A stretch of 64,000 nt of DNA, from NCBI GenBank assembly GCA_037355855.1, contig CM074761.1, positions 2,809,346-2,873,345 of the forward strand. Direction: 5' to 3'. The DNA comes from Pseudo-nitzschia pungens. Taxonomy: Eukaryota; Bacillariophyta; Bacillariophyceae; Bacillariales; Bacillariaceae. The translations under genes and the position numbers were made by a program. This document shows, piece by piece, positions 22,506-33,486 of this stretch. Below the pieces are notes generated by a model, which saw nothing but the letters and a program-made list of their open reading frames with translations, made no database searches and was not told where the DNA came from. Each line of letters opens with the position of its first letter. Within the stretch, counting starts at the first letter, position 1.

Positions 22506-23135
22506 AGACCTCTTGCTTTCGAAGACGGCATTTGCTATTTTCTCCATCACCCAAACATTATTGCTTATCCATGTCCAAACTAAGTCCCAGAAGCTTTCAA
22601 AAAAATGTTCTCAGTAAAAACTAGCGATATTATTTCCAACTAGTAAAAGGACTCTATGCTCTCAATGCATCCATTGTCTTTTTCGAATGATCGTCAAAAA
22701 AACTCGTGAATATTTTGAAAAAGGATTTCTCTCGGCACCGACAGATTGATCCATTCTTTCACTTTTGTGTTGAATCCTGAAATGAAACGCAGTGCCGAGA
22801 ACACACTACTTTTGACCATGTGTGACGTTGCAAAACATTTGGAACTCGAATGAATCTAGGCTTTACAGCCGTTGTCAGTGCATTGCTCCTGATTTTGTCC
22901 CTTTCGTCAGTCATCAAATTACGATCGTTACCTACTACGCATTATCACTTATTTCCATGATACGATTCGACTTTGTAGAAGCAGACTTAGTTAATACAGG
23001 TACCGGATTGGTGCAACCAAAATATTTCACGATACAGTAGTTCTTATATCTCTTGGTAGGTCCTACACGTAGCTAATTGAATGGACACTGAAAACTCTTT
23101 TCCCGAGCAGAGTTAATTTAGCAATAACAATCGTA
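22506..23135. other. spacer
   Basis: The spacer lies between the 3' ends of two convergent genes. No gene is supported. Confidence 0.45.
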
Positions 23136-25076
23136 TCAATCTTGGGTTCCTTGCAACATGCACCTAGAGAAACATCGGTCGTTCTCGTCGCCGGAGTCGC
23201 GGGGGCGTTTTTGTCCTCTATGATTGGCGAAGAAGCCATCTCGAGGAGATTCCATGAAAAGATATTGTGGTTCCTCGCTCTCAAAACTGTTTGGGCTGTC
23301 GGAGGCGCGATTGATGGTTTGGTTTTTTGAAAACTTAAGCTCTCGCACAAGGTTTTCGATCTTAGTAAATATCTGTTCTTCGTCTTTTAACTCAGTCCAC
23401 CAAGAATCAGTATTTCTAGTTCCTTGATACCATACCAGTACTCTTCCGTTTTTGCTTCGAAGGTCGTCGATGAGTTTTTTGGTAAGGACTTTTGTCGATC
23501 TGGCTGCTGTATAGGTTTCTGTCTCGTGGTACAATGTCTGGATTCTGCTGCGAAACAAAACATTCCCCGGATGGCTCATCACAGAAGTCCCCTTCCGGAA
23601 AATAATGTCGTTTAATCCCGGACACTCGATGATGGAAATAGGGTTCGATTTCTTCTCGCTGCTGTTTCTGCCCCTCCTATTGTTGAAGGCGATCATTTCC
23701 AAATGTTGCCGCGCTCTCATCCACTGCTTAAAGTTTTGCTGCTTTATGGTACCTGTACATGTAATCGGCATTTGATCCATGTTAATCCCGTACGACTGTA
23801 GTACATATCGAAGCTCGACTGGTGTGCCTGCGTACGGTGGCGAAAATCAATGTATTGGTGGAATAATGCAATTGCAAGAAAACGAAGAGCGGAAAGTATG
23901 CGTGATCTGTTGAGGCAATCGGACGGATACATGGCGATCATAAAGTCAATTCATCTACCGAACATAACACATTGCACACAACCCAAAAGTCCACGAAGGA
24001 CCACACTCCACCAGCAAACATACCCATATGAAATCGAATGCGCAAAAAGGCGTTACGACCAAAACCGATCGCCCAAATTCCTCTTGCGAAGCGGTAAAAC
24101 GATGTATCGGGTGTGCAGATGTGTACGGCACTCAATCGTATTGGAGCAAATTCGTGCATCTGCACACTGCATTTTTCGGGGGTGACCTTAAACTTGTATT
24201 TCATATCACCCTGACTCCATAAAATGGCAACCATTCCCTTCCGTTGCAGATCTAAATCACCCGTAGCGATGCTGTACGTCATGTAAAAAAGTATTTTCAT
24301 CTGTTTGTGAGAGGGAGGAGATCCGTGAGCGGAGGGTGTGGGACCGGTGATAACTGATCATTAGCGGTAGGTAATGAAGTGGGCACTGCCCTCGGTACCG
24401 CAACTTCGAGGATGATCGATTCGCTAGTGATTCGCTCAAAACTTACTCTCAATGTCTGAGGCACTTCTTCCAATCTCTCACTCTGAAAGACCACGAATAC
24501 TCGGCGACCATAGCGGTCCCGGAAGGGCAAAAACTGACCCATACCTGTTCGAAACACTCGCATCTCCTCTTTTGTGAAATCGTGAAGGTTGACCGGTCGA
24601 AACAGAGCGAACTTTCCGAAAAAATCCAAAGCCACCTCGAGATATTTGACCATGAGTTTTGCTGCCTGTTGAACGTCAAACACTGAGGCTCTCAAGAACC
24701 GAAGACGAAAATCATCGGTATTCACGTATGTTGATGTTGTCTTGGTACCGTCTGGCAAAATAAATTCTTGAGGGTTTTGGCTATGTAAATAGGCACGTTT
24801 GTTTTTGATTGGCAGTTTTTCAATCTCGGTTGCAAGTTCGTCTAGGGCAGTCTTTATCGTGTCCGGTGTTTCTTCTGGGGCAATGCAACGGACGCCGTGC
24901 GTCTCCTCCAGGATCGCAGTTCGGTCAGTGAGAGATAGCTTGAGAAGTTCCTGTGACATAAAATTGTCCACTGATTTCTGGTCATGATTGTATTGGTGAT
25001 AATACTCTTCTTGCATCGTGACATTGTTTATAGAAGTGGAGAGAGGCACATTTTCCGGATTTTCTTTCTCACCCAT
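23136..25076 (-). CDS. CRAL-TRIO (Sec14-like) protein with C-terminal DUF6824-like domain
   Basis: Three exons on the minus strand join into 532 residues: 25076-24447, 24300-24024 and 23827-23136. Introns are 24301-24446 (GTAAGT...ACAG) and 23828-24023 (GTATGT...CGCAG), and phases agree. Residues 1-210 hold an N-terminal helical region and a start typical of diatom CRAL-TRIO proteins (LSLTDRTAILEETHGV). The CRAL-TRIO fold continues through exon 2 (DLDLQRKGMVAILW, FARGIWAIGFGRNAFLRIRF). Exon 3 begins GTPVELRYVLQSYGINMDQM, then TGTIKQQNFKQWMRARQ. After about residue 350 a second domain has HPGNVLFR, a Lys/Leu helix, NGRVLVWY and WTELKDEEQI, matching the DUF6824 pattern common in diatoms. CRAL-TRIO domains bind small hydrophobic lipids; the role of DUF6824 is unknown. 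Confidence 0.8.
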
Positions 25077-26514
25077 GGGAATATATCACACTAAAACTTA
25101 CCCCAAGAAAAAGCAGAGAAGCATGATTGTCTTTCGATGGATTTTTCATACGAATTTGTTATAAGCATGATAGAAGTTTGTTACGCATTTTAAGAATTAA
25201 GAGCTTCGCTACTCGCTCATTTAATTAAATAGTAACTCGAAATTATTACTTGATCAAGATTCTTGATTGGGAACGTTTTATGATTAACATCCTACACGTA
25301 CCTGTAAAGAAGGGATTCTTAATCAAATCGATTCCGATCAAAGCGCAATACTGCACTGTTGAACATACCGGTCCTATTCTTCTGAGAGGTCATTTGAAGT
25401 TGAAATTCGATCATTCGCTGAATGTAATGAGGTGTTGGATTCAAAAGGATTCAATTGATTTTCTTTTCGGCAGAACCATAAGACATATATTATGGGCAAT
25501 TTTAATTTCCTACAATAAATCACAATGTATCGGTAGGCAACAAGAGAATCATACTCCACACAAGTAAGATACTTGTATCATAAAAGCTCAAAGTGATGAC
25601 AAGTCATGGATCAGTACACATCATTTTGTACGTGTTTGGTAATATTTATGGTAAACGTAACAGTAGACCGAAAACGGGAATACGTAGTATGACACAAGTA
25701 CTTAACGTGCGAGTACACAGTTATTGCGAAGTATTATTATACGATGCATCCTCTGCAGGGCAAGTCACGTTGGGGCAGAGGATGCTAAGATTACCTAGCC
25801 GAGAGAAAACCTCAATATGTAACGTAGCAACCAATCGGCGATCAAATAATCCGACGAAGGTGAGTACAACGGCGGAAAGCAACGTTTGCACCGCACAGTC
25901 TTGGCCGAGACCTGGAACGCGAGCGGATAGAACCTCGCATGTGCACTCGACAACGAAAAAAAAGTATCGAAGGCAGTACAGTAGGCGCAGGGCACAGAGC
26001 AATTGTACAAGTGTTCTTCTTCCACCCTAAGATATATGTGGTCCAACTGCCATCGACACTCACAATGACACCAGTACTTTCGAGGTAGTTGCGATGACCG
26101 CAATGGACGGTTCCTTCTACTACTCTACGGAGAATGGGTCGCATTCCAGCACAGAAACGGATATCGCCAGATCGGATCGTCCGACAAACCTCGAACGTGT
26201 ACCGTACCGAAGTCGGCAACGAAAAAGTCTGTAGTGGTTCGATCGCTTGATTTTTTGGCATCACTCCAATTGGCGTTCTTTGTTACGGCTATGATTGTTG
26301 CTACTACTGTAGTGTTTTGCCGTTGTTTTGTTCAAATCAGTGCCGTGACGGAACGGATGTTTTGAGTCACAATCCAATGGTTCCCATTCATTTCGATTGG
26401 CGATTTAGCACAGTAGTAGTAATTGGCAAATAATTGACACATTGGCACAGACATACCACTCTCGATTTCAATTCGGTTCGCACACGGATACGGTCAAACT
26501 CCGGCACGAACGCT
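25077..26514. other. spacer without a supported gene
   Basis: A minus-strand open frame of 140 codons at 25842-26264 has no recognisable motif and overlaps other open frames on both strands, so I do not call it. GCGAGTACACAG and GAAGTATTATTATACG stretches near 25710-25740 resemble other spacers. Confidence 0.4.
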
Positions 26515-27375
26515 TCACGGCGCCGGTTCCTCGGGAGCTATCCGTCCCTGTTCGGTGATTAGCCCCAGTTCCCGCAACCGGCCCGTCGAAAGGTGCGTTC
26601 TTTGTTGTTGTTCGCTTGGAACCTCCTCGCCGATAGCGGAACACGTCGGCGCCGACGTCCACATCTTTTCGACCCTGCAGAGGACCACGTCGTGGGAAGC
26701 CTCTCCTCCACCGTCCGCGCACTCGATAGGACCGTCTCCCACGACGGTCAGGTGAAGGTACCGGACGCAGCCCGGCAGCACACGTGGCAGATCGTTGCTC
26801 TCGCTTCCGTCGTCACCTTCGCCATAGCCATCAACGCCATTGCTGCCGGAAAGCTCGTGTAGCTCCACGCCGAGATCCCTCAGCGTGTCCTCCTTGCAGA
26901 GGTCGGCTCCCGAGGTCCCTCCCAGAAGCCGGACGCAGGGAACGTGGTCCTCGGTCAACAATTGCAGAACGCAGGTTCCTTCGCGCAGCAGGTTTTCACG
27001 GCTCCGCGTCGGCTTGTACAATCCTAGGGCGTACAGACGCTCGGGGCGGATCGATACGGGCGTCGCGTACGTCAAAATGTTGGCGTTGGTGGTTCGTCGT
27101 CGCCGTCGTTTTCCTATCGGCTCGCTGTTTTCGTTCGCGTCTTCGCATTCGTCATTGTCTTTGTCATTGTCGAAATCGTTGAGGGTTGTCATGGACCACA
27201 CGGGAACATCTATCAGCGGTGGAATTTCCGTCACTATCGTTGTCGTTGATGCCGATGTCGTTGATGTTGAGAAGGCTTCGGCAGCGATCGTGTGCGATGC
27301 CGATTGGATCGCAGCGATCGTTGCCAGGATCAAAAGGATTTTAGTTGCCATGGATTTAGGTTGTGCTCTTATCAT
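26515..27375 (-). CDS. flavin-reductase-like (FMN-binding split barrel) protein, probably plastid
   Basis: The protein is 286 residues from ATG 27375, or 278 from ATG 27351, which better fits a signal peptide (MATKILLILATIAAIQSAS). The leader ends in AAEAFSTS, an ASAFAP-like motif, so plastid import is likely. After a Thr/Ser-rich linker and a charged stretch (about 70-95, Asp/Asn-rich then KRRRRR) the domain reads NANILTYATPVSIRPERLYALGLYK with a later NLLREGTCVLQLLTEDHV and LLGGTSG. This resembles the flavin reductase-like split-barrel domain that binds FMN. An Asp/Gly/Ser-rich insertion lies near 178-195. The C-terminus has VVGDGPIE and DVVLCRVEKMW. The redox partner is unknown. (Only short pieces of sequence are quoted.). 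Confidence 0.65.
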   Translation of the reverse strand: MIRAQPKSMATKILLILATIAAIQSASHTIAAEAFSTSTTSASTTTIVTEIPPLIDVPVWSMTTLNDFDNDKDNDECEDANENSEPIGKRRRRRTTNANILTYATPVSIRPERLYALGLYKPTRSRENLLREGTCVLQLLTEDHVPCVRLLGGTSGADLCKEDTLRDLGVELHELSGSNGVDGYGEGDDGSESNDLPRVLPGCVRYLHLTVVGDGPIECADGGGEASHDVVLCRVEKMWTSAPTCSAIGEEVPSEQQQRTHLSTGRLRELGLITEQGRIAPEEPAP

Positions 27376-28810
27376 TCGTAGCTTTGATTTGCTGTGCTGT
27401 GCTGTGCTGTGCTGTTCTGTTCTGTGTGGTATGAGTTAGTGAGTCGTCTCGTACCGTCCATTCGTCGAGAGGGACGGGATGCACAATGTGTTCAGTGTGC
27501 CTGAGCTCTTGTGGCTGAGATGTTTATTTTTTGTGTACTGTATTTTACCCATGCGTTCGAGTACGAGTAAGTCTTGTAAGTCTTACTTCGTAATGTCCTA
27601 ATCTTACCGGTATGTTGCGAAGCAACGCCATGACTTTTTTTGTGAAATGGAGGCGGGGAACGGATCGGCAAGTTGAAGTGGAGGGTGGAGCTATGCAACC
27701 TGAAAACAAATTGCGTCCAATCTCAAGCTTAAAGCGGAGGACTATGAGGTCCCGGTAAACAGTCGAGTAAGTCGTAAGGTTACGTAGCCCTAACCCCAGG
27801 GGATTTTGACAATCCACATCACTTTCACCCGTCCTACTACCGGTAAGTTACCGATAAGTTACTCGAATCATGTTAGTTTTGTAAGACTTACTGTTCCCAG
27901 ATCCCTCAGATTTACTTACCCCAAGCCCATCCTTGGACGTTGTCGTTTAGAATAGGAGTACTAGTATTCGTGAACAATACCGTACTTGAGCAGTCCGAAT
28001 GCTCACCAAGTGCAGTTAGTTAGGTAGCAGACCAGGACCTTTTATTGCAGTAGAAACACCAGTTCTTGCTGAGGGGTGTGCTGGTGGTTCTTAGTATTGT
28101 TGTTCTTGCTGTGCCACCAAATACCAGATAACACTTTCTGTCAAGAAAAAGATACTACATGTAGCCGCTATTTGAGGAGGGAGAAGAGTTCGGGACGGAT
28201 TGGTATCGTAGTTTCGCTACTGGACCACAACAACTCTCCTTCAGTAAAAGCCAAAGGCCCTCCTTTCAGAACAAGATGGTGGTTTTCTGTAGAATTGTAA
28301 CCGATGATTGTTTTCTACTACTGGGTGGGTTTTATTGGCCTGCTGCGCCTGCAATGTCTTGTTTACTAGTGAATAGAAATAAAATTGATATCCAAAGGTG
28401 TTTGAACTATTTATTTTGGAAAGATCTGTTTTGTCCAAAACTTTCGAGTGTTCGACGGAGATTTACAGCAGAGGAAATCTCTCTGCAGAGGCATGTACCT
28501 CGTAATTCGTCAATAAACGAGTTGCCTTTCCCATGCAGCTGACGTTTGCAAGCAGGCTGAGCAGGCAGTCAACTGCCAATTTAGAAGAAGACTGTATTTT
28601 ATTTTTTTCGACACCAATGTGAACAGGAAAGAAATTCTAGGATTGAATGCTACGAGGAAACTTTATGAAAAGGAAAGCGCCGATCAGACCGAGTGCTGAC
28701 CTTCTTTTGCCCCCGTGACAACAAAATAAAACGAAACAAAACAATGGTCATCTTTTGAGGAAAAAATCGAAAAGTCACCAATGGTTCCGTGGTCTTGAAC
28801 AGAATGCGGT
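27376..28810. other. spacer with short repeats
   Basis: A GCTGT pentamer repeat lies at 27391-27425, directly upstream of the flavin-reductase-like gene. CTTACTTCG, CTTACCGGTATG and TACCGGTAAGTTACCG words lie at 27580-27865. No gene is supported before 28811. Confidence 0.45.
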
Positions 28811-29072
28811 ATGAACAATGGAACCGAAATGGCCAGTGAAACCTCCCTGAATGTTGAGGCCACGTGCGCAACAATCTTTGTTGCATTGACTCCTGCAATG
28901 CGGGATCACTGGAACGAGGATTTTGGACCAACATGGTTCTATAGTGGATCCAGTATGGTAGTATCTGTTTGTGATCATCATCGCCTCTGTACTCATGATC
29001 TCCCTGATCACTGTCGTGAATATTCTATTTTCTCTCCCCGACTCGAAGCGATGGTTTTTCTTCTACACGTAA
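28811..29072 (+). CDS. small tail-anchored membrane protein, frame broken by +1
   Basis: Fifty codons from ATG 28811 (ending ...TWFYSGSSMV) continue, if one base near 28961 is skipped, into 36 codons that form a single strong membrane helix (YLFVIIIASVLMISLITVV) and a short tail SLPDSKRWFFFYT before TAA at 29070. The result is an 86-residue protein with a hydrophilic N-terminus and a C-terminal anchor. No family is recognised. The helix and its tail are convincing as protein, whereas the zero frame gives a His/Cys-rich nonsense tail. It is convergent with the MATE gene, with a 196-bp gap. Confidence 0.4.
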
Positions 29073-29268
29073 AATACTAGAATCGATGTTAATTGGGGTT
29101 CCCCTCGATTCTTCCAAACACGGTCTCTGTTCACAATTCATTCCAAGACGAAGTCTATCCTCTGTGGATTGAATAGCAACAATATTGGGCTGTGTTTGGG
29201 ATATTTTTAAGCTGGAGCGTGTTCTGTTTTGTGTTACTTGTGTTGTTGTATTCTATAAGTTAGTAATA

Positions 29269-30925
29269 TCATAGCAAGGTCGTTGTCTCGTTAAGGACCA
29301 TCATGCATTCCTCTTGATCAGTATCAGAGCTATCATCGTTGCTGCTGTTATCGTCCCTCTTTAGAAGTATCTGTTGTTGGATTTGGTACCAATCAGTGGA
29401 GAGGAATAGAACTATCAGCGTCACATTCATACACAGATAGGAAACGTTCATCCAATGCCAAGCGGCTCCCAATCCTTGATCTAATACAATAGCAGTGTAG
29501 TAAATTATCGGCAAACCAAACAACCACAGAAAGATAAGATTGATGACGGCGAGTGGCCACTGTTTTCCAAGCCCGATTGCAACGCCACCGAATAAAAGAA
29601 ACATTCCCATATTTGAATTCAAGATCGCAACCTCCAACCAAATCGTATCTGCTAGCTCTTTCACAGAGTCGTCGGTGGTGAAAAAATCGACGATGTTGCT
29701 CCTGTAGACGTAGACTCCAGCCGAAACTATCCCAAACGCGATCGTTGTGCACACACACATCACCGAGACGATCGCTTGTGTTCGCCGGACCGAAACCGAT
29801 AGAGAAACTCCCATTCGTATTGCGACTGCTACCCCGAAGGAGTAAGGGATCGTCGAAAAGGACATTGTAGGTTTGATTGGGTATCGTGTGTACCGACAGT
29901 GGAACGACACCCAATTTTCCCACCACCAAGCCGACTACCTTCCCAGAAGACCCACTCGCATTGCGCAATGATTCCTCCTATTCCCAAATACAGAAACTCT
30001 TTCAATTGCTGCCATTCCAGTGCGCTTCGGATAGGTATCAGACGACAAACCAGGCCACGTAGCGGCATGATACGGCTGCTTCCACCAGAGGTAACCCACC
30101 AGGAGCAACGATTGAGATAGCTTGAACCATCACAATGGCGACTGCAGACCCCAAAAAACCCATGGCGTTTGTGAACAATTCCAAGCTCAACGGCAGCACC
30201 AACACAGTGCAGAAAATCGAAACCATGATCAATGGTTTCATGATATGTTGTGCAGTCAAAAATTTCCACATGCAGCTGTAAAGAACCGCAAATGGTAGGT
30301 TGAATATATATATTCTATACCATTGGCCTGCATAAGACGATGCCACCTCGTCCTGTCCGAGGGCGACAAGTATGGTGTCAAGATGGAAAAATAAGACGGT
30401 ATTGATCGGAAATAGCAGCACGAATGACGCCGCAAATCCACGAATTGCAAGCCTTCCAACCTCTGGGTAGTCTCCCCTTCCAAACGCCTGTGGCGACAAG
30501 GTATCGCTCGCTGAGAACAATCCCGTAATCAAGCTAAATGTGCAAACATTTCCAGTCAGGTTAGCGAGCGTAAATGCCGAAAGATAGACGGTAGGAAACG
30601 AACGCCCGATGTAACTCGCCGTCAGCATGGGACTCAGGACGAAACCGATACTCTTCAAGCAGCACACTCCCGCTTGTTCGAGAAGAAGGCGGGATTCCAT
30701 CCGAAAACTGCCATCGCTAACCTTGTGTTCGGCTTCAGTGGCAGGATGGGTGTGGCTGGCGGCGGTATTAGCATTCCCATTTATCTGTCCATTCTTCTTC
30801 AAGCACCGATCCTCTCGTTGCCGATCCGAATGATGAGTAGGATCTATGGCTTCCAACTCGCATTTCGAAACGGAACGATCTTCGAACGCAAGATCAGACG
30901 AGGATTCTCCTCGATCACCAGTCAT
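29269..30925 (-). CDS. MATE family efflux transporter, frame broken by four +1 shifts
   Basis: Several overlapping minus-strand frames make one protein of about 550 residues. The first 75 residues are hydrophilic. Then come membrane helices with LIGLF-type turns and SASDTLSPQAFGRGDYPEVG, the recognisable MATE loop after helix 2. Later landmarks are YLWWKQPYHAATWPGLSS, ALEWQQLKEFLYLGIGG, EWVFWE, VVGKLGVVPLSVHTIPNQT and MSFSTIPYSFGVAVAIRMG. To read through all of them the frame must move +1 four times, near 30120, 30025-30040, 29938 and 29869. The total length 1657 equals 3 x 551 + 4. No introns fit because the conserved segments nearly abut. MATE proteins export organic cations or metabolites using a proton or sodium gradient. 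A ~50-residue acidic/Ser tail ends the protein. Confidence 0.7.
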
Positions 30926-32541
30926 GTTTGCAACAACGGGTGTTGAATACGGATATCATATAGTTGCGATCGAATCTTTTCGACCTGTTATCGGTGCTTT
31001 TCCGAAATCAAGGTTGATATCGACGTTCCAGACACTTTCAGAATCCGAAGAATGAAATTGGTAAAAGTTTGTTGCTGTCGGTGGTAAGGTTTGATGCTTT
31101 CTACGCGAGTCGTAGAAGCATGATTGAATGATTACGAAGTAATGATGAGTTACGTGTACAATATTTTCTTCAATTGAAATTGCTGTGAGAATGAATCCCT
31201 AGCAACTAGTGAATAACCTCACTCTTATTGTAAATTCACGTCAATAGGAGCACAACAGCATTTCGCAGGTTATGAGCATCATCCCAACTACCAAGCTCAT
31301 CACCACAACAGGTAGATAAACAAAGCATCAACAGCAGACTGATTTACTGCACCATATTCAATCGCCGGAGCTTCACACACGGAGCTTCTCGATTCCGAAC
31401 TGCCGACCACTTACTTCACAAGCGTTCTGAAGTTCGATACATGAGTGATGAGTGAGGAGAATCATCGGTGATCGAAGAGGGGAATTCACTCCCCATCATC
31501 ATGATGCATGCAAAAACTTGATGCTTCAGAATTTTTTGATGTTAAAAAATAATAATAATACCGTAACAATAATAACATGTACACGTAGTATGTTCTTGTT
31601 CTTAGTATTTTTTTAATGGTAAAAAATAATAATAACAATAATAACATGTAGTATGTTCTTGTTCTCAAGAATAGATACTTTACCTCATTAGGTTCGAGTT
31701 AGATAGGATTTGAATAGGAAGGCGTAATAACCATAGATACTCTCACTGGCACCAAGAAGAAGATACTATGATGTCGAAAGAACCTGTCAACAAATAACTG
31801 TTATGGGACTATACGTAGTAGATGATCGATTGCTAGTACTAGTAGTATAGTGCCATTAGAAGACAACCTGAGAATGATTGTAGCAATGAAATGAAAGCAA
31901 CGTGTCAAATGAAAGAAAAGGAGGCAGTTGCACCAGCCGATGTGCAGGCAAACAAGAGGATCAGAGGGGCACTGAGTTTTGTGCTTGTTGCTATCGATGA
32001 TATAACTGTGGAGTTGTTTCGATCGATTGGTCCATCCGTACTAGCGACTCCAATCGAATCCAAAAGGAGGAGCGAGATATGATGCTGCATTCAAACCGTG
32101 GTGTGAGAATGCTGCAATTCCAGACCACAATGCTGGATGGGACAGTAGAATGATACAGTAAACATCGGGACAATTTGCGAGATTGCAAGTACAGCAGCCT
32201 CCGAAGTTCGTGTGGAACCGAACCTACGAAAGAAGTAAATCGGTTCAGAAAGAACAAGTACTCTCACAATGCCCTTAAAGTAAGAACATCTCGTGATGTT
32301 TAATCTATCGGTTTCAACAGTATGACCTCTTAAGTGACGGGTATCATACAACTTTCACAATTGGAATGTATAGGAAATGAATTGATTCGTTGGCGTTCAT
32401 CGCGAGCTGCCATTCAACCAAAATGGGATGGCTTTCACGCAAGCAAGCAATGTTCGATCGAATCTTGTCCGTATCCCAGAAGGGACCTTGTCTGACGTTC
32501 GTCCCTACTGTGATTGAGAGCGGTTAGTTGCCCTTCGCAAG
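30926..32541. other. spacer with an imperfect duplication
   Basis: No gene is supported. 31540-31604 and 31618-31671 are two related copies of an AT-rich segment (TAAAAAATAATAATAA ... ATAATAACATGTA ... AGTATGTTCTTGTTCT); the first copy has an extra CACGT in the middle. Confidence 0.5.
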
Positions 32542-33486
32542 TTAACTGATGATTCGGCATTTCTTTATCCTCTTGAAAAGCGCGGAGTCACTCTCCTTGA
32601 GCCGCTTGCAAATTTCAATGTCTTTCTTGGAAATGCGTTGACTGGGATTCTTGAATGAATTCCTGGGCCCGCGTTCGACTTTCACGTCCGCGTTTATGGG
32701 AGCGGGAGTCGGGGCCTTTGTGGGAACCAAACTGGGAGAAGAGGACGGATGGCGGGTCATGTTCGGGACGTCGTCGTTGTTCCAGTGCTGGTAGGTCCAT
32801 TTAGAAGGAGACTGACTTGGAGCGCTGGTAACCCCGTTTTGTTCGTAATCATCCACAAAATCATCGAAATAGTCAGCGTAGGGATCTGTCGAAGGAGAAC
32901 TCGATGGAAAGTCGGTAATCCAGAGTCGCCAACCGTCATCATCGCAGTTGTGGCAGTAATGGTCGCGGTACAAGAAAATGTCGAACTCGCAATCTGGGAT
33001 TGTCTGGCCCTTCAGGGGACCGTCTTGGTACTCGCACATTTCGTGGTCGCTCCAAATGTGCTTGCCCTTATTGGGTCGGTTTCGTCGTCCTCGGAGGAAG
33101 CGCTTGTTGCCCTCGGGAACTGCGATGTTGTCATGGAGGGAGACAGATCTTGTGGCGAGGTCGATGCCGTCCTCTTCAGGGAATATGGCAAAGACATCTT
33201 TGGGCGTCTGGTGCAAAAATGAAGCTTCTGGTTTGCTAAGAGTCTCGGTTGGATCGAGACCATAGAGAACCAGCGAGATGCTGTTCGGCGAATGAACGAA
33301 GGGGGAAACAGGAATCTCGAGCTTCTGTGATGTTGACTTTCTTTCACTTTCGTGAGACTTGCCATTGCTGTTGTTCTCGTTGAAGAAGACGGACTTGGCA
33401 GAAACAGTAGTTAAACTGTTGAGAGAGGACATGGTTGCAGCAAGTGCAAGCAAGAAGACGGTGAACGGAGGTGTGGAAAACTTCAT
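32542..33486 (-). CDS. secreted Ser/Pro-rich protein, unknown function
   Basis: The 314-residue product starts with a signal peptide (about 1-30, ending TTVSA). A propeptide-like region follows, with RFLRGRRNRPNKGKH near 128-143, a likely basic processing site. Next is a Cys-containing acidic block (MCEYQDGPLKGQTIPDCEF, then HYCHNCDDDGWRLW). The second half carries SSSPSTDP, SAPSQSPSKW, SSSPSLVPTKAPTPAP units; such Ser/Pro/Thr linkers are common in diatom cell-wall and extracellular proteins. The C-terminus is Lys/Arg-rich with ICKRLKES and a final Cys. No enzyme motif is seen, and the fold is unknown. A cell-wall or extracellular role is inferred from composition. Confidence 0.7.
   Translation of the reverse strand: MKFSTPPFTVFLLALAATMSSLNSLTTVSAKSVFFNENNSNGKSHESERKSTSQKLEIPVSPFVHSPNSISLVLYGLDPTETLSKPEASFLHQTPKDVFAIFPEEDGIDLATRSVSLHDNIAVPEGNKRFLRGRRNRPNKGKHIWSDHEMCEYQDGPLKGQTIPDCEFDIFLYRDHYCHNCDDDGWRLWITDFPSSSPSTDPYADYFDDFVDDYEQNGVTSAPSQSPSKWTYQHWNNDDVPNMTRHPSSSPSLVPTKAPTPAPINADVKVERGPRNSFKNPSQRISKKDIEICKRLKESDSALFKRIKKCRIIS

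Noticed and set aside
25842..26264. 140-codon minus-strand open frame
   Set aside because: Other frames on both strands are also open here, and the translation is Arg/Cys-rich without domain features.
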